DNA from: Psychromonas aquimarina ATCC BAA-1526
Lineage (GTDB): Bacteria > Pseudomonadota > Gammaproteobacteria > Enterobacterales > Psychromonadaceae
Direction: 5' to 3'
Length of the DNA stretch: 64,000 nucleotides
NCBI RefSeq assembly: GCF_000428725.1
Contig: NZ_AUAM01000027.1
Location: forward strand, 1 to 64,000
Positions 18,201 through 26,344 of the stretch are shown here, piece after piece. Position 1 is the first letter of the stretch. Each line of letters begins with the position of its first letter. The position numbers and the translations under genes are program-made. The notes beneath the pieces are model-generated. The model searched no databases, was not told where the DNA came from, and saw nothing but the letters and a program-made list of their open reading frames with translations.

Positions 18201-20514
18201 ACACGTCTTTAATGTCTTTAATATCATCTGCAACGCCAGAAGGCGAGCCGACAACAGCGGCCATAGTACCGGCATCGAAGTTTTCATCCTGCGGTGCGGC
18301 CATTGCCTGTCCGCGGCTGCGTGCTAAAGTCATGTAGTCTTGTTCTGATAAAACACCGCCAGCCCATAATGCAGTTAACTCGCCGAAACTGTGTCCAGCG
18401 GTAAAATCGGCACTGAATCCGGCCTGTTTAAAGGTATTGTATAAACCGACACTAAAGGTACCAATTGCAGGCTGTGCATGCTCTGTTAAACGCAGGTTGT
18501 TTTCCTGTGCGGCAGCTTTGTCTTTATCAAAGACCGGGATCGGGTAAACAAAGGATGACAGCTGCGCTTTACCGGCAGCGCTGAACTGGCTGTCCATAGC
18601 GCTGTTAGCCGCTAAAACAGACGGGAAGTTACAGGCCAGATCCCGGCCCATATTCACGTACTGCGAGCCCTGACCGGAAAACAGTGCAACCACTTTACCG
18701 GCTGAATCTAAACCTGATTCACGGTAATAGATGCCAGATGGTCTGCTCCAGGAAGTTTTATCATCACTGCCCAGCTGCTTAATAATCTGCTCAACAGCGG
18801 CAAGTGCCTGCTGCGCATTTTTAGCGGCAAAACCGCAGCGCGCAGTTTTTTGATCCGGCGTTTTTAACGGATTTTCAGTGACTAATGCATTAAAAGCAAA
18901 AGGCTGCAGATCGACATCAACGGCTAGTTTTTCACGCCAGCTGTTTAAACTCTGCAGCAGTGCCACTTTGTCAGCGGCGCTGATAATAATTGTCTGTGCC
19001 ACTTCATTTAAACGGTAGGCACCAGAATGCGCAGCTTTATACTCTTCTAAAACAAAGTGGAAGTTTGTGCCGCCGAAACCAAAAGAGCTGATACCGGCAC
19101 GACGTTTAATACCGTCGGCACGCGGCATCCACGGGCGCGTTTCGTTATTAATATATAAAGGCGTATTTTCAATATCTAAATTAACATTGGGTTTGTCAAC
19201 ATTAATGGTTGCCGGTAAGACTTTATGATGCAGTGCCAGAGCGGCTTTAATTACCCCCGCAGTACCGGCGGCCGCTTTAGTATGGCCGACTTGTGATTTA
19301 ACCGAGCCCAGCGCAATATGCTGCTTCTGATCGTTGTTTTCACTGAACATCATATTTAGACCGCTGAATTCAGCTGCATCACCGGCTTTAGTGCCCGTAC
19401 CATGCGCTTCAATCAGCCCGCAGGTAGACGGATCAAATCCAGCATCGGCATAGGCGCGTTTCAGTGCTTTCACCTGCCCCTCTGGACGCGGCGCATAAAT
19501 TGATTTAAAGCGCCCGTCTGATGAACTGCCGATCCCTTTAATTACAGCATAAATCCGGTCACCGTCACGTTCAGCATCTTCGAGACGCTTCATAGCAATC
19601 ATACCTACACCTTCACCGATCATCATACCGTTAGAGTGATCATCAAAAGGACGAATATTTTCCCCATCGGTAAATGCAGGCGTTTTAGCAAATGACATAT
19701 ACATAAACGGTGAATTATCACAGCACACGCCGCCGGAAAGCATCATTTCCGAACGGTATTCCAGCAGATCAGAGACAGCCATTTTAATTGCGGCTAATGA
19801 ACCGGCACAGGCGGCATCAACCACACAGTTTGTACCGCCTAAATCAAAACGGTTAGCAATACGCCCGGCAATGACATTGCCTAACATGCCCGGGAATGAG
19901 TTTTCTTCCCAGGGGATATAGGCTTTTTTAAATTTATCGATAATTACAGCACAGTCAGCTTCACTGACACCGGAGGCTTTTAATACTTTTTCTAATACCG
20001 GGCCCTGCAGACGTGATGTTAAAGGCGCAATCTGTTTCTGACCACCGCCGACTCCCAGGGTAATCCCGACCTTGTCACGGTCGTAGGCATTTTCATCACT
20101 GATACCGGCATCGGCTAATACATCACGGGCAACCACTAATGACATTAACTGAGTAATATCGGTCAGCTCTAAAATATTCGGCGGCAGGCCGAATTCCATC
20201 GGATCAAAGTCAATCTCCGGAAGAAAACCACCACGTTTGCAGTAGGTTTTATCAGCGGCTTTTTTGTCACTGGAGTAATAATCATCAATCGCCCAGCGGT
20301 CTTCAGGAATATCTTTAATACCGTTGACTGACTCAACAATGTTGTCCCAGAACTGCTCGAGGTTTTTAGTTTCAGCAAATACTGATGCCATACCGACAAT
20401 GGCAATCGGGCATTCCTGTAAGCGTGAATTTAGTTGTTTTTCTTCGTTCAAAGCATGCTCGCTTATTGTTGAGTTATTTGGTGTCTGCTTGTTTGATTTT
20501 TTCTGCTTAGTCAT
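12274..20514 (-). CDS. pfaA: PfaA, PUFA synthase KS-AT-(ACP)7-KR-DH subunit
   Basis: Starting at MTKQKK (20514, GGAG eight bases upstream) the protein has 2746 residues. Order: ketosynthase about 35-480 (Cys in VDAACAGSL near 229, His in EAHGTGTKAGD near 371, GHTKAAAG near 410); malonyltransferase about 600-930 (GHSFGE near 710); a charged KEVIKEVIVEKEVEK coiled stretch near 1010; seven acyl carrier domains about 1190-1875, each with LGIDSIKR and the phosphopantetheine serine; ketoreductase about 2150-2440 (VSGGAKGVTAH, SDYSIAND catalytic Tyr); and a C-terminal hotdog dehydratase-like domain about 2490-2746. Five or six carrier domains are more usual in described marine relatives. The serines need activation by a PfaE-type transferase, which is absent here. 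Confidence 0.97.
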   Translation of the reverse strand: MTKQKKSNKQTPNNSTISEHALNEEKQLNSRLQECPIAIVGMASVFAETKNLEQFWDNIVESVNGIKDIPEDRWAIDDYYSSDKKAADKTYCKRGGFLPEIDFDPMEFGLPPNILELTDITQLMSLVVARDVLADAGISDENAYDRDKVGITLGVGGGQKQIAPLTSRLQGPVLEKVLKASGVSEADCAVIIDKFKKAYIPWEENSFPGMLGNVIAGRIANRFDLGGTNCVVDAACAGSLAAIKMAVSDLLEYRSEMMLSGGVCCDNSPFMYMSFAKTPAFTDGENIRPFDDHSNGMMIGEGVGMIAMKRLEDAERDGDRIYAVIKGIGSSSDGRFKSIYAPRPEGQVKALKRAYADAGFDPSTCGLIEAHGTGTKAGDAAEFSGLNMMFSENNDQKQHIALGSVKSQVGHTKAAAGTAGVIKAALALHHKVLPATINVDKPNVNLDIENTPLYINNETRPWMPRADGIKRRAGISSFGFGGTNFHFVLEEYKAAHSGAYRLNEVAQTIIISAADKVALLQSLNSWREKLAVDVDLQPFAFNALVTENPLKTPDQKTARCGFAAKNAQQALAAVEQIIKQLGSDDKTSWSRPSGIYYRESGLDSAGKVVALFSGQGSQYVNMGRDLACNFPSVLAANSAMDSQFSAAGKAQLSSFVYPIPVFDKDKAAAQENNLRLTEHAQPAIGTFSVGLYNTFKQAGFSADFTAGHSFGELTALWAGGVLSEQDYMTLARSRGQAMAAPQDENFDAGTMAAVVGSPSGVADDIKDIKDVSIANYNSNNQVVIAGVSSQVVAAVEALQAKGYKVVPLPVSAAFHTELVGHAQKPFADVIDSVEFKAPLIPVFANGTAQVHSDKPSEIKDSLKKHILESVHFNDEIDNLYNAGGRIFIEFGPKNVLTRLVDNILKDKNDVTTIALNSSPKKSADLQLRLAAVEMAVLGLSLNDIDPYNAAARPTTPPKRSPLAMKLSGAAYVSPKTRQAFTDALNDGWQLTAPPQPEKVVVKEVIKEVIVEKEVEKIVYVQADGTPLANAAPAGGADNAQLAESIEQSVSQFVNHQQQLLNVHQEYMQGPQEYAKTFDNVLQAQAGAAELSESLEKTLSMYHDFQSETLRVHETYLNSQTDNMQQMLSALPDQVHKSTASAPVQAQPAPVQSVSPVAAPQAVKAAPLNMQEQLKKTHQTIVSSQAVKTPLTAAALVHAPEVVDVNKIQTVMLDVVADKTGYPAEMLELSMDMEADLGIDSIKRVEILGAVQDEVQDLPELNPEDLAELRTLGEIVTYMQSKAPTVSAAPAVQTAPVTQAAPAVDVNKIQSVMLDVVADKTGYPAEMLELSMDMEADLGIDSIKRVEILGAVQDEISDLPELNPEDLAELRTLGEIVTYMQSKAPAASPVSQTAAPAAVVDLNKIQTVMLDVVADKTGYPSEMLELSMDMEADLGIDSIKRVEILGAVQDEVQDLPELNPEDLAELRTLGEIVTYMQSKAPAVSTVQTQAVPAVDVNKIQTVMLDVVADKTGYPSEMLELSMDMEADLGIDSIKRVEILGAVQDEIADLPELNPEDLAELRTLGEIVTYMQSKAPAAPAQSAQIVPINISTGALLDLENIQSVMLKVVADKTGYPSEMLELSMDMEADLGIDSIKRVEILGAVQDEITDLPELNPEDLAELRTLGEIVNYMQSKAPAAEVVTTQAMQEPLIVKPVSIDLAQIEIVMMDVVADKTGYPAEMLELSMDMEADLGIDSIKRVEILGAVQDEITDLPELNPEALAELRTLGEIVTYMNETVESSSLVSAEIVPITTSSKVQLDLTKIQSVMLDVVADKTGYPAEMLELSMDMEADLGIDSIKRVEILGAVQDEIPQLPELNAEALAELRTLGQIVTYMNEQTDTQDDSSAAAAALPEVITELPAVDFQPAPSATVVIKHLNAVKSIEANVNGENLLLVDDGEGSCVRLADKLTLSGWSVTVLKPSWVKTVSSKTFAEKVNVIELAELDEKELTAVLATQDIWSSIIYLHPKSDVSGIEYPVAYKQGLQLAFLLAKLSGLGKNSSADNKDVRSSFVVLTRQGGAFGVDNNELNSDLVQTGLTGLVKTLAHEWPNVFCRAIDVAAKFAADKVAKLIVEELNDADTKTVEVGFNNNGRLTLAAEKTDSYALAAGNSINCDSVFLVSGGAKGVTAHCIIRLAKQYQSKFILLGRSSYQSDEPSWAAGIDDQAELKKAAMQSLLASGEKPTPVRISAFIRPVLANREIKATLDAVAAVGGIAEYVSADVTDAAGVQAAVEPITDLWGPVTGLIHGAGVLADKFIEQKTLADFEAVYSTKIDGLLSMLACCQQEQIKHLVLFSSAAGFYGNPGQSDYSIANDILNKTAYRFKALNPSAQVLSFNWGPWDGGMVTPELKRMFNDRGVYIIPLDAGAELLLNELAADSNRCPQILVGNDMGGEPEPESAPLSELQNDKKKETAVKKPLVSRLSKTLLAVNNPFIADHQIGENQVFPTVCALAWMVEAAAETYTGYSCAGLRNYKLFKGIIFDGAQAEDYFIDLKLVSDSEDLLSVEVKVGSQKTAERSVFHYGATLLLSRTKADLPLYSGELPALSTEKQKSACELYENGTLFHGPSLQGFSAVNHCDQQGILLSCLIDGSATGLQGEFDVQVNNVFANDLVYQALLVWVRKQLGLGSLPSSTAAWTVYSQVPVDQPFYVKLTVTAQKGKKVIADVQMINADKQIMAAVTGAQVTASANLNDLFKRPELSSALQADKHD

Positions 20515-20527
20515 GTGATTACTCCAG

Positions 20528-21373
20528 TTATGACTTATGTGCATTTTCAGATGTTTTTAATCTGCTAGATTTTTTATCTAACAAGCGAAAACGGCTTAAA
20601 AATTCGTTGTAGTTTCTGACCAGCAGGCGGCGGACATGAAACGGCGCTTTTTTCAGAACATATCTGATATAGCGCTGGGCGGCCTGATATTCATCATCGT
20701 CGTACAGGTCAACATATATCCAGCAGCTGTCCGGATCATGGGCCATTAAAAGACGCTGCTGTTTAGATTTCTGTTCCTGCTTCTGAGGGGAAAATTCCGG
20801 CAGGGGGATTAAATAAACCTGTACTACATCCAGACTGCTTAACTCACAGTTCATGCTTTCCGGTACCTGCTTGCCCCCCTGCTGAGCCAGCTGCTGACGC
20901 ATCTGATTTAAAAAGTCCGACATACCCTGCGGGCTGATAACCGAATTAAGCACTTCGCAGGATAAATTCTCTTCGACAGCAACCTGCACATAGTTTTCAC
21001 TGTTCTCACTTTCATCAAAAGAGTCCATATCCGCTAAACGGGAAACACCGTGGCGTTTAAGACAGCGCTGCAGGCCGGCACGCGAGACATTCGCATTGAT
21101 GAACTGTCTGCACACGGCTAACAATTCATCTAAAGAGAGTTTAAAACGTATGCGCAGCTGCACAACTACATACTGCTGCGCCGGGCTTAAAGTGGTATTT
21201 AACTGCCTGGGAATATGCGAAGCGTCATCAGTACTGGCACGCCTGCGCCATTTGCGCACCGTTGACTCAGATACTTTCAACAGGCGTGCTAATACCGCAG
21301 TTGCCAGATCTGATTCATGGATAAAAGCACGCATCTCCGGTGTAGTGGTTGCGTTTTTATGTTGTTTGGGCAT
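20528..21373 (-). CDS. pfaR: PfaR, transcriptional activator of the pfa operon
   Basis: A 281-residue protein. Its N-terminal 115 residues are two helix-turn-helix units related to IS481-type transposase N-termini (DLATAVLARLLKVSESTVRKWRRR; LSLDELLAVCRQF..ANVSRAGLQRCLKRHGVSRL). The remainder (about 120-281) has no catalytic DDE domain and ends with a basic segment (VLKKAPFHVRRLLVRNYNEFLSR). PfaR in Photobacterium and Shewanella is described as an activator of pfa transcription; position and similarity support the same role. It lies 13 bases upstream of the chosen pfaA start in the same direction, so it may be co-transcribed. A possible promoter lies 56 bases upstream. Confidence 0.85.
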   Translation of the reverse strand: MPKQHKNATTTPEMRAFIHESDLATAVLARLLKVSESTVRKWRRRASTDDASHIPRQLNTTLSPAQQYVVVQLRIRFKLSLDELLAVCRQFINANVSRAGLQRCLKRHGVSRLADMDSFDESENSENYVQVAVEENLSCEVLNSVISPQGMSDFLNQMRQQLAQQGGKQVPESMNCELSSLDVVQVYLIPLPEFSPQKQEQKSKQQRLLMAHDPDSCWIYVDLYDDDEYQAAQRYIRYVLKKAPFHVRRLLVRNYNEFLSRFRLLDKKSSRLKTSENAHKS

Positions 21374-21428
21374 TTATAAACTACTTAAATTAAGTGAGTA
21401 ATCTGCTTACGACGTGATTAGAAGCAGT

Positions 21429-21457
21429 AATATACACAGGTATCACACCCTATACAA
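21429..21457 (-). promoter_or_regulatory. Candidate sigma-70 promoter of pfaR / pfa operon
   Basis: On the minus strand TTGTAT, a 17-base spacer and TATATT form a good -35/-10 pair, giving a leader of about 50 bases before the pfaR ATG at 21373. No second pair of similar quality was seen between pfaR and pfaA. Confidence 0.45.
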
Positions 21458-21508
21458 TCACCCGAAACTTAATTTACACTTTATGTGATAAGAGATGTTT
21501 TTTAGGCA

Positions 21509-21534
21509 CAAAAAAACGCCGTGAGACGTTTTAG
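21509..21534 (-). terminator. Weak terminator-like hairpin after the two-CW gene
   Basis: On the minus strand AAAACG, an eight-base loop, CGTTTT and a run of T make a short hairpin about 110 bases after the stop at 21645 and just before the pfaR promoter. The stem is only six pairs, so the call is tentative. Confidence 0.3.
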
Positions 21535-21644
21535 AATGGTTATTTATGATTAAAATTCAGCATTCATAATCAAACATTGCGAGTTTGTGCCTGACGCAGG
21601 CAGCATTATACATTTACAACATTTTATATTCACACACAAGATTA

Positions 21645-21956
21645 CTAAACCGGCTGCATAAGCAGCAGATTGTTATACTGCACCTCTTCTTCAGGAAAAG
21701 AGCGCCTTACTTCCTGCCCCTTTTCTCCTAATGAACGATTGTAAAGCTTGTGTACCCGGCAGCAGGTACAGTAGCCTATTTTCTGCGCCATTGTGCCTTG
21801 AACTTCTCCACTGCAGAAAGTACCGGCTGCCGCCCAGCAGCTGTGTACAAGCTGCTGTTTAGCGGCAATACATTCACCCAGCTGTGCTGCATTAACACCG
21901 CCTTTTTCTCGTCCGCAGTCCATTATCTGCCAGCAGTTTTGTAACTTTTCCTTCAT
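21645..21956 (-). CDS. Two-CW-type cysteine-rich small protein
   Basis: A 103-residue cytoplasmic protein with the cysteine/tryptophan pattern seen in small 'two-CW' domain proteins: NCWQIMDCGREKGG at residues 7-20, ECIAAKQ, HSCWAAAGTFCSGEVQGT near 39-56, and CTCCRVHKLY near 63-72. Eight or more conserved cysteines could bind a metal or an iron-sulfur cluster; that is inference. Such domains also occur attached to chemotaxis or sensory proteins, but here the protein stands alone. It is a single gene upstream of pfaR in the same direction, 272 bases away, and probably separate from the pfa operon. Confidence 0.65.
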   Translation of the reverse strand: MKEKLQNCWQIMDCGREKGGVNAAQLGECIAAKQQLVHSCWAAAGTFCSGEVQGTMAQKIGYCTCCRVHKLYNRSLGEKGQEVRRSFPEEEVQYNNLLLMQPV

Positions 21957-22187
21957 TCATTTTCCCTGTGCGCTGATATAACTCTGTTATAACGCAACGC
22001 GCACCACTGCGCAAATAACTCAGAAAAGCTTAACCATGCTCTGATACTAGTTACTCGAGTATAAAGCACGGCAGCCTTTAAATACTGTTCTGCTGTATTT
22101 TTTTAAAAGAAAAGTTTAATTTATCAGCTTATGTGCACGTTTTTACACTTCATAGTCCGTCTGCTCTCACAAAGCTGAAATTAGTTT

Positions 22188-24275
22188 TTACTTGGAAATT
22201 AAAACAACTACACTGCGCGCATCAACTTTACAAAAACTGCCTTTATGGCGCTTTTCTTTACCGATTTCAGCAATATCCTCGGGTGAGGTTAACGCGGTAT
22301 TAACAGCATAATACCACTTTTTTCCTTTTACTTTAGGCAGTTCAAATTCAAGCATATACCAGTACATATTAAACATAATATGCATATCCTGCCCCTCGCG
22401 GCGCGCACCTAAGGTCATTGCCAGGGCTAATCCATGGGGATCATGCCAGCCCGGTTTACCGAGCCGGCAGCCGTGCCAGGTTATATCCGCCAGGCCGCGC
22501 CGGTTAACTTCTCCGTCGAAAAAACGATCGCGAAACAAACGCGGATGAGATTTGCGAAAAATGATCAGACGCCGCCAGAACTGCAGCATGCTTTTATGTT
22601 GTTTCACTAAATCCCAGTCAAACCAGGATATTTCGTTATCCTGACAATAGGCATTGTTGTTGCCCTGCTGTGTCCGGCACACTTCATCACCGGCGGCAAA
22701 CATCGGCACACCTTTGGAAAGCATCAGAACTGCCGCAAAATTTTTAATCTGGCGCTGTCTCAGTGTTTTGATTTTTTTATCCCTTGTGGGTCCTTCGATA
22801 CCGCAGTTCTAGCTTCTGTTATGATCAGCACCGTCACGGTTATCTTCACCATTGGCGTGATTATGTTTATGGTTATATGAAACCAGATCATAAAGCGTAA
22901 AACCGTCATGCACGGTTATAAAATTGATACTGTTGCTGGGCAGTTCATTCTGATCCTGGTAAATATCAGCACTGCCGGATATTCGTCCTGCCAGCACGCC
23001 GAGCATACCGGGTTTTCCACGTACAAATTCACGCACATCATCACGGTAAACTCCGTTCCATTCAGCCCAGCGGTGACCGGGAAAGGAGCCGACTAGATAG
23101 CCGCCGCCGGCGTCCCATGCTTCGGCAATTATTTTGCTGTCAGCCAGCGTCTCAGACAGCTCAATACCCCACACCACCGGCGGGTGAGCAACCAGAGTAC
23201 CGTTTTCATCACGCGCTAAAATCGTGCCCTCGTCAAAACGAAAACCGTCAACATGCATATCAGAAACCCAGTACTCTAAACAGTCAATAATAAACTTTTC
23301 ACAAATAGGATGATTGCACTTGAAGGTATTGCCGCAGCCGGAATAATCGAAATAGAATTTTTTACTCTGTTCAACTAAAAAATAATAACTGTCATTAGCC
23401 AGACCTTTAAATGAATAAACCGGCCCGAGATGATTACCCTCATCGGTATGATTAAATACAACATCAAGGATCACCCCGATACCGGCTTTGTGCAGTGCTT
23501 TAACCATATCTCTGAATTCATCAACGGGTCCAGCAGCATGCGGGTTCACACAGTACCCGGAGTGCGGCGCAAAAAAACTGACGGTGCTGTAGCCCCAGTA
23601 ATTTACTAACTTACGGCCGTTGACATAACGTGCATGGCTGTCGTCAAATTCAAATACCGGAAGCAGCTCAACCGCCGTAATACCCAGTTTCTGTAGATAA
23701 GGAATTTTTTCTATCAGCCCGGAATAAGTGCCCGGATGCTTGACGTTAGAGCTGGGCGAGCGGGTAAATCCACCAACGTGCATCTCATAAATAATGCTTT
23801 CGTTAAGCGGATGATTAACAGGCCGATCCCCCTGCCAGTCATAATCTGTTAAGGGCACAATACAGCTTCTCATGGAAGTATGCAGATTACTCCCGGGTCG
23901 GCAGGCATCTTCGCGGCGCCATAAACTGCGGCTGATACCTTTAGCGTAAGGGTCAATTAATACTTTATGCTTATCAAAAATATGCCCCCTTTGCGGCTGA
24001 TACGGACCGTCAACACGATAGGCATAATAGCTGCTTTCCGGCAGACCTTTGATAAAGATATGCCAGAAATAAAAGCTGCGGTGGACTAGAGGATCTAAGC
24101 GGATAACCTGATCCGGCTGCAGATCATCATGCTGTTTAAACAGCAGCAGTTCAACAAAGAAAACACTTTCATCACAATACAGACAAAAATTAACTCCGCC
24201 CTTGTCACGGTCGATGCTCGCACCAATAGGATGGGGTTTACCCGGGTATAATTCATACTTGTCTGCACTTATCAT
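22188..24275 (-). pseudogene. glgX: Glycogen debranching enzyme GlgX, interrupted by an amber codon
   Basis: The gene encodes a 695-codon isoamylase-type debranching enzyme (GH13) that removes alpha-1,6 branches from glycogen. One in-frame TAG at 22809-22811 separates 488 N-terminal residues from 206 C-terminal ones; reading continues in the same frame without shift. Homologues read NRSWNCGVEGPT here, so TAG replaces a TGG tryptophan codon. The N-terminal part has the carbohydrate-binding domain (PIGASIDRDKGGVNF) and GH13 motifs DVVFNHT, DGFRFDEG (nucleophile Asp) and IAEAWDAGG. The catalytic motif with HDGFT lies before the stop and GVPMFAAGDE after it. No glg operon genes are nearby. A recent nonsense mutation, a sequencing error or suppression remain open. 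Confidence 0.88.
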
Positions 24276-24341
24276 ACTATCTGTCCAGCTGAGGCTGCTT
24301 ATTTTCTGTTTAAATAATAATTAACAAGTGTGCAGTTACTC

Positions 24342-24992
24342 TTATATCAGCAAGAGCACTTTGCCAACCAGTTTATCTATGCCGCCTTTAGCACTCAAAA
24401 TACTGTCAGCCAGCATATAAGCAGGTGTTGTCACTACCTTGTGCTTTTCATCAACAATAATATCATTTACAGCACAGCTGACATGAGTTCCCCCAAGAGA
24501 ATTAATCACCTCGGCAGCTGCCGGATCATTGCCTATGGTACATTGAATATGATCGTATATTTTAGGCAGAAGTACAGGTGCGATACACATATATCCGGCA
24601 GGTTTACCCGCATCTCGAAAAGAACTCATCGCATCAGCAAACTGCTCATTGATAGTAAACTCGCTGCCTGCAACGGCAAAATCAGATAAATTCTTGGCAA
24701 CCCCAAAACCACCCGTCACAATCAGAGCGCCAAATTCACTCTGCTGCAGCTGAGTTAAAGCTTTTACCTTGCCTCTGACGATACGTGCGGATTCTGATAA
24801 TGTATTTCTTACTTGATCCACCTCCTGTCCGCTAAGGTGATCAATAACATGATAAAGATTAATATCGACAGAGAAACACTGATAGGCAGCTCCCTGCTCT
24901 TCAAGCGCTAAAAGTGTTAATACAACTTCGTTAATTTCTGAGCCGTCATATACCCCGCAGCCGGCTAAAATTACTGCTACCTTATTTTTCAT
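24342..24992 (-). CDS. elbB: ElbB, DJ-1/PfpI-family glyoxalase-like protein
   Basis: A 216-residue single-domain protein of the DJ-1/PfpI class I glutamine amidotransferase-like fold, the usual length of ElbB (isoprenoid biosynthesis protein with amidotransferase-like domain, reported to have glyoxalase activity). Visible are the N-terminal VAVILAGCGVYDGSEINEVVLTL, LIVTGGFGVAKNLSDFA, and YMCIAPVLLPKI near residue 135, where the nucleophilic cysteine sits, followed by LGGTHVSC and a C-terminal YMLADSI. The physiological role is unsettled. The start ATG at 24992 follows an AGGAGAAGTTG-type ribosome binding site. It lies 66 bases upstream of broken glgX in the same direction. Confidence 0.88.
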   Translation of the reverse strand: MKNKVAVILAGCGVYDGSEINEVVLTLLALEEQGAAYQCFSVDINLYHVIDHLSGQEVDQVRNTLSESARIVRGKVKALTQLQQSEFGALIVTGGFGVAKNLSDFAVAGSEFTINEQFADAMSSFRDAGKPAGYMCIAPVLLPKIYDHIQCTIGNDPAAAEVINSLGGTHVSCAVNDIIVDEKHKVVTTPAYMLADSILSAKGGIDKLVGKVLLLI

Positions 24993-25211
24993 TTACAACT
25001 TCTCCTATAGTATTTTAATTAATACGCTCCCGCATGTTTTTCAAAGCGCCTGTCTCTTGGATAATTACACATTACATACTTTTAAAATTAGATAGTTATG
25101 AGGAAATTCTGTTGAAGGCTGTACAAAAATAATAAATCAAAATGCAGATAAAACATTTATCTTCTAAGCAGGTATCCGACGCTGATTACGAAGGATACCT
25201 GTCCGGGAGGA

Positions 25212-25412
25212 TTAGTCTCTACTATGGCGTTCAATATACTGTCTGGCGATGGCCGTCATGCCGGTGCTGCCGCATTCGCAGCTGTAGTCTCGAGGTATAT
25301 ACTTAGCGCCGCAGCGGTGCCCGGAGCACCAGTCTTTCTCACATAAACATTCCACTTTCCCAGATGTTTCAACATTTTCGCCGCAATCAGGGCAGGAAAT
25401 AGTCTTTGTCAT
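25212..25412 (-). CDS. Small zinc-ribbon protein, unknown function
   Basis: A 66-residue protein with a CPDCGE motif near residues 7-12, further cysteines at CLCEKDWC and HRCGAKY, and a YSCECGSTG pair near 48-56, so it probably folds around one or two zinc ions. The ATG at 25412 has AAGGATATGTT upstream, a good ribosome binding site. It stands alone, followed by ElbB 220 bases downstream. I do not recognise a named family. Confidence 0.65.
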   Translation of the reverse strand: MTKTISCPDCGENVETSGKVECLCEKDWCSGHRCGAKYIPRDYSCECGSTGMTAIARQYIERHSRD

Positions 25413-25766
25413 AACATATCCTTCTTTTCATTTTTTTAGTTTTTTAAAATTACTGTTCAGCCTGTAAGCTGAATATTTCTCCGTTTTACAGATGGAACTA
25501 AAGCTCCACTGCTTTGTACACAGCAATCGTATCAATTAAATATAACGGCAAATTTGACGCGCTTCTAATTATTTAATATTGATTTGATAAATAAGCGAGG
25601 CAGGCGGGTTTTATATCAGGGAGTTAGGGTTTGTACAGAGAAGCAAAACGGTGGAAAACAGACATCCTTGTCAATATTTTTACTTCGGGCAGTTAAGCGG
25701 TACAAGCAGCCGCTGCTCTGCAGTTAATGTCGGCATTAACCCGCAGGGTAAATTAATCAGGCATGA
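25413..25766. other. Intergenic stretch, nothing convincing
   Basis: 354 bases between the zinc-ribbon gene and xpt. Apart from a small hairpin (TTCAGC near 25453 with GCTGAA) and AT-rich sequence that may hold the promoter of the zinc-ribbon gene, I see no gene, repeat or RNA. Confidence 0.4.
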
Positions 25767-26330
25767 TTAAAAATGAATGCCGTTATCCAGGGAGGTAATT
25801 TTAGCGAGTGACAAGGTTTCAATATCCTGCTTATCGAGCATATCCCGCCCGGCCTGAAATGACTTCTCAAACAATACCCCCACACCGGCAAGCTGGGCAC
25901 CGGCAAGTTTAATAATATCAAGCGTCCCCTGTACCGCATTGCCGTGTGCTAATACGTCATCGATAAATAACACCCGGTCACCGGCATTAATATGCTGCGC
26001 ACTGCAGTTTAACTCATAGGTGCTGTTCTTGGTGAAGCTATGCACAGAAGTTGTTAACAGCGGCTCAGTATCTAAAATGCTGCGCTTTTTCTTCATCACA
26101 ACTAAAGGCACATTCAGCTTTAGCGCGGTTAATGTAGAAACAGCAATACCGCCGCTTTCTATGGTGAGAATTCGACTGATATTACGGGATTTGAAATAAG
26201 CGGCCAGCTGTTCAGCACACCAGTCCAGGAGCTCTATATCAACTTGTTTAGTTAAAAAATCACTCGCATCAAGTGCCGTATTATTAACAGATTTACCTTT
26301 TTTCTGGATAGTTTGTTGTAATAGATTCAT
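25767..26330 (-). CDS. xpt: Xanthine phosphoribosyltransferase
   Basis: A 187-residue type I phosphoribosyltransferase of the Bacillus Xpt kind, which turns xanthine and PRPP into XMP. The colinear motifs are DSFL-like DASDFLTKQVD, TIESGGIAVSTLTALKLNVP, KKKRSILDTEPLLTTSVHSFTK, the PRPP-binding VLFIDDVLAHGNAVQG near residues 122-137 and EKSFQAGRDML. The ATG at 26330 has GGGAAATTAAA upstream and comes 14 bases after the permease stop, so the two genes form one operon controlled by the riboswitch at 27771-27839. This Xpt subfamily is better known from Firmicutes than from gammaproteobacteria, which generally use Gpt. Confidence 0.93.
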   Translation of the reverse strand: MNLLQQTIQKKGKSVNNTALDASDFLTKQVDIELLDWCAEQLAAYFKSRNISRILTIESGGIAVSTLTALKLNVPLVVMKKKRSILDTEPLLTTSVHSFTKNSTYELNCSAQHINAGDRVLFIDDVLAHGNAVQGTLDIIKLAGAQLAGVGVLFEKSFQAGRDMLDKQDIETLSLAKITSLDNGIHF

Positions 26331-26344
26331 TTTAATTTCCCAAG

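Noticed and set aside
20528-21373. Reading the IS481-like protein as a transposase
   Set aside because: No DDE catalytic domain, no inverted repeats, and it occupies the conserved regulator position directly in front of pfaA; PfaR fits better.
22188-22724. Separate 178-codon gene downstream of glgX
   Set aside because: Same frame as glgX across one TAG; homology is continuous, and its ATG is an internal methionine.
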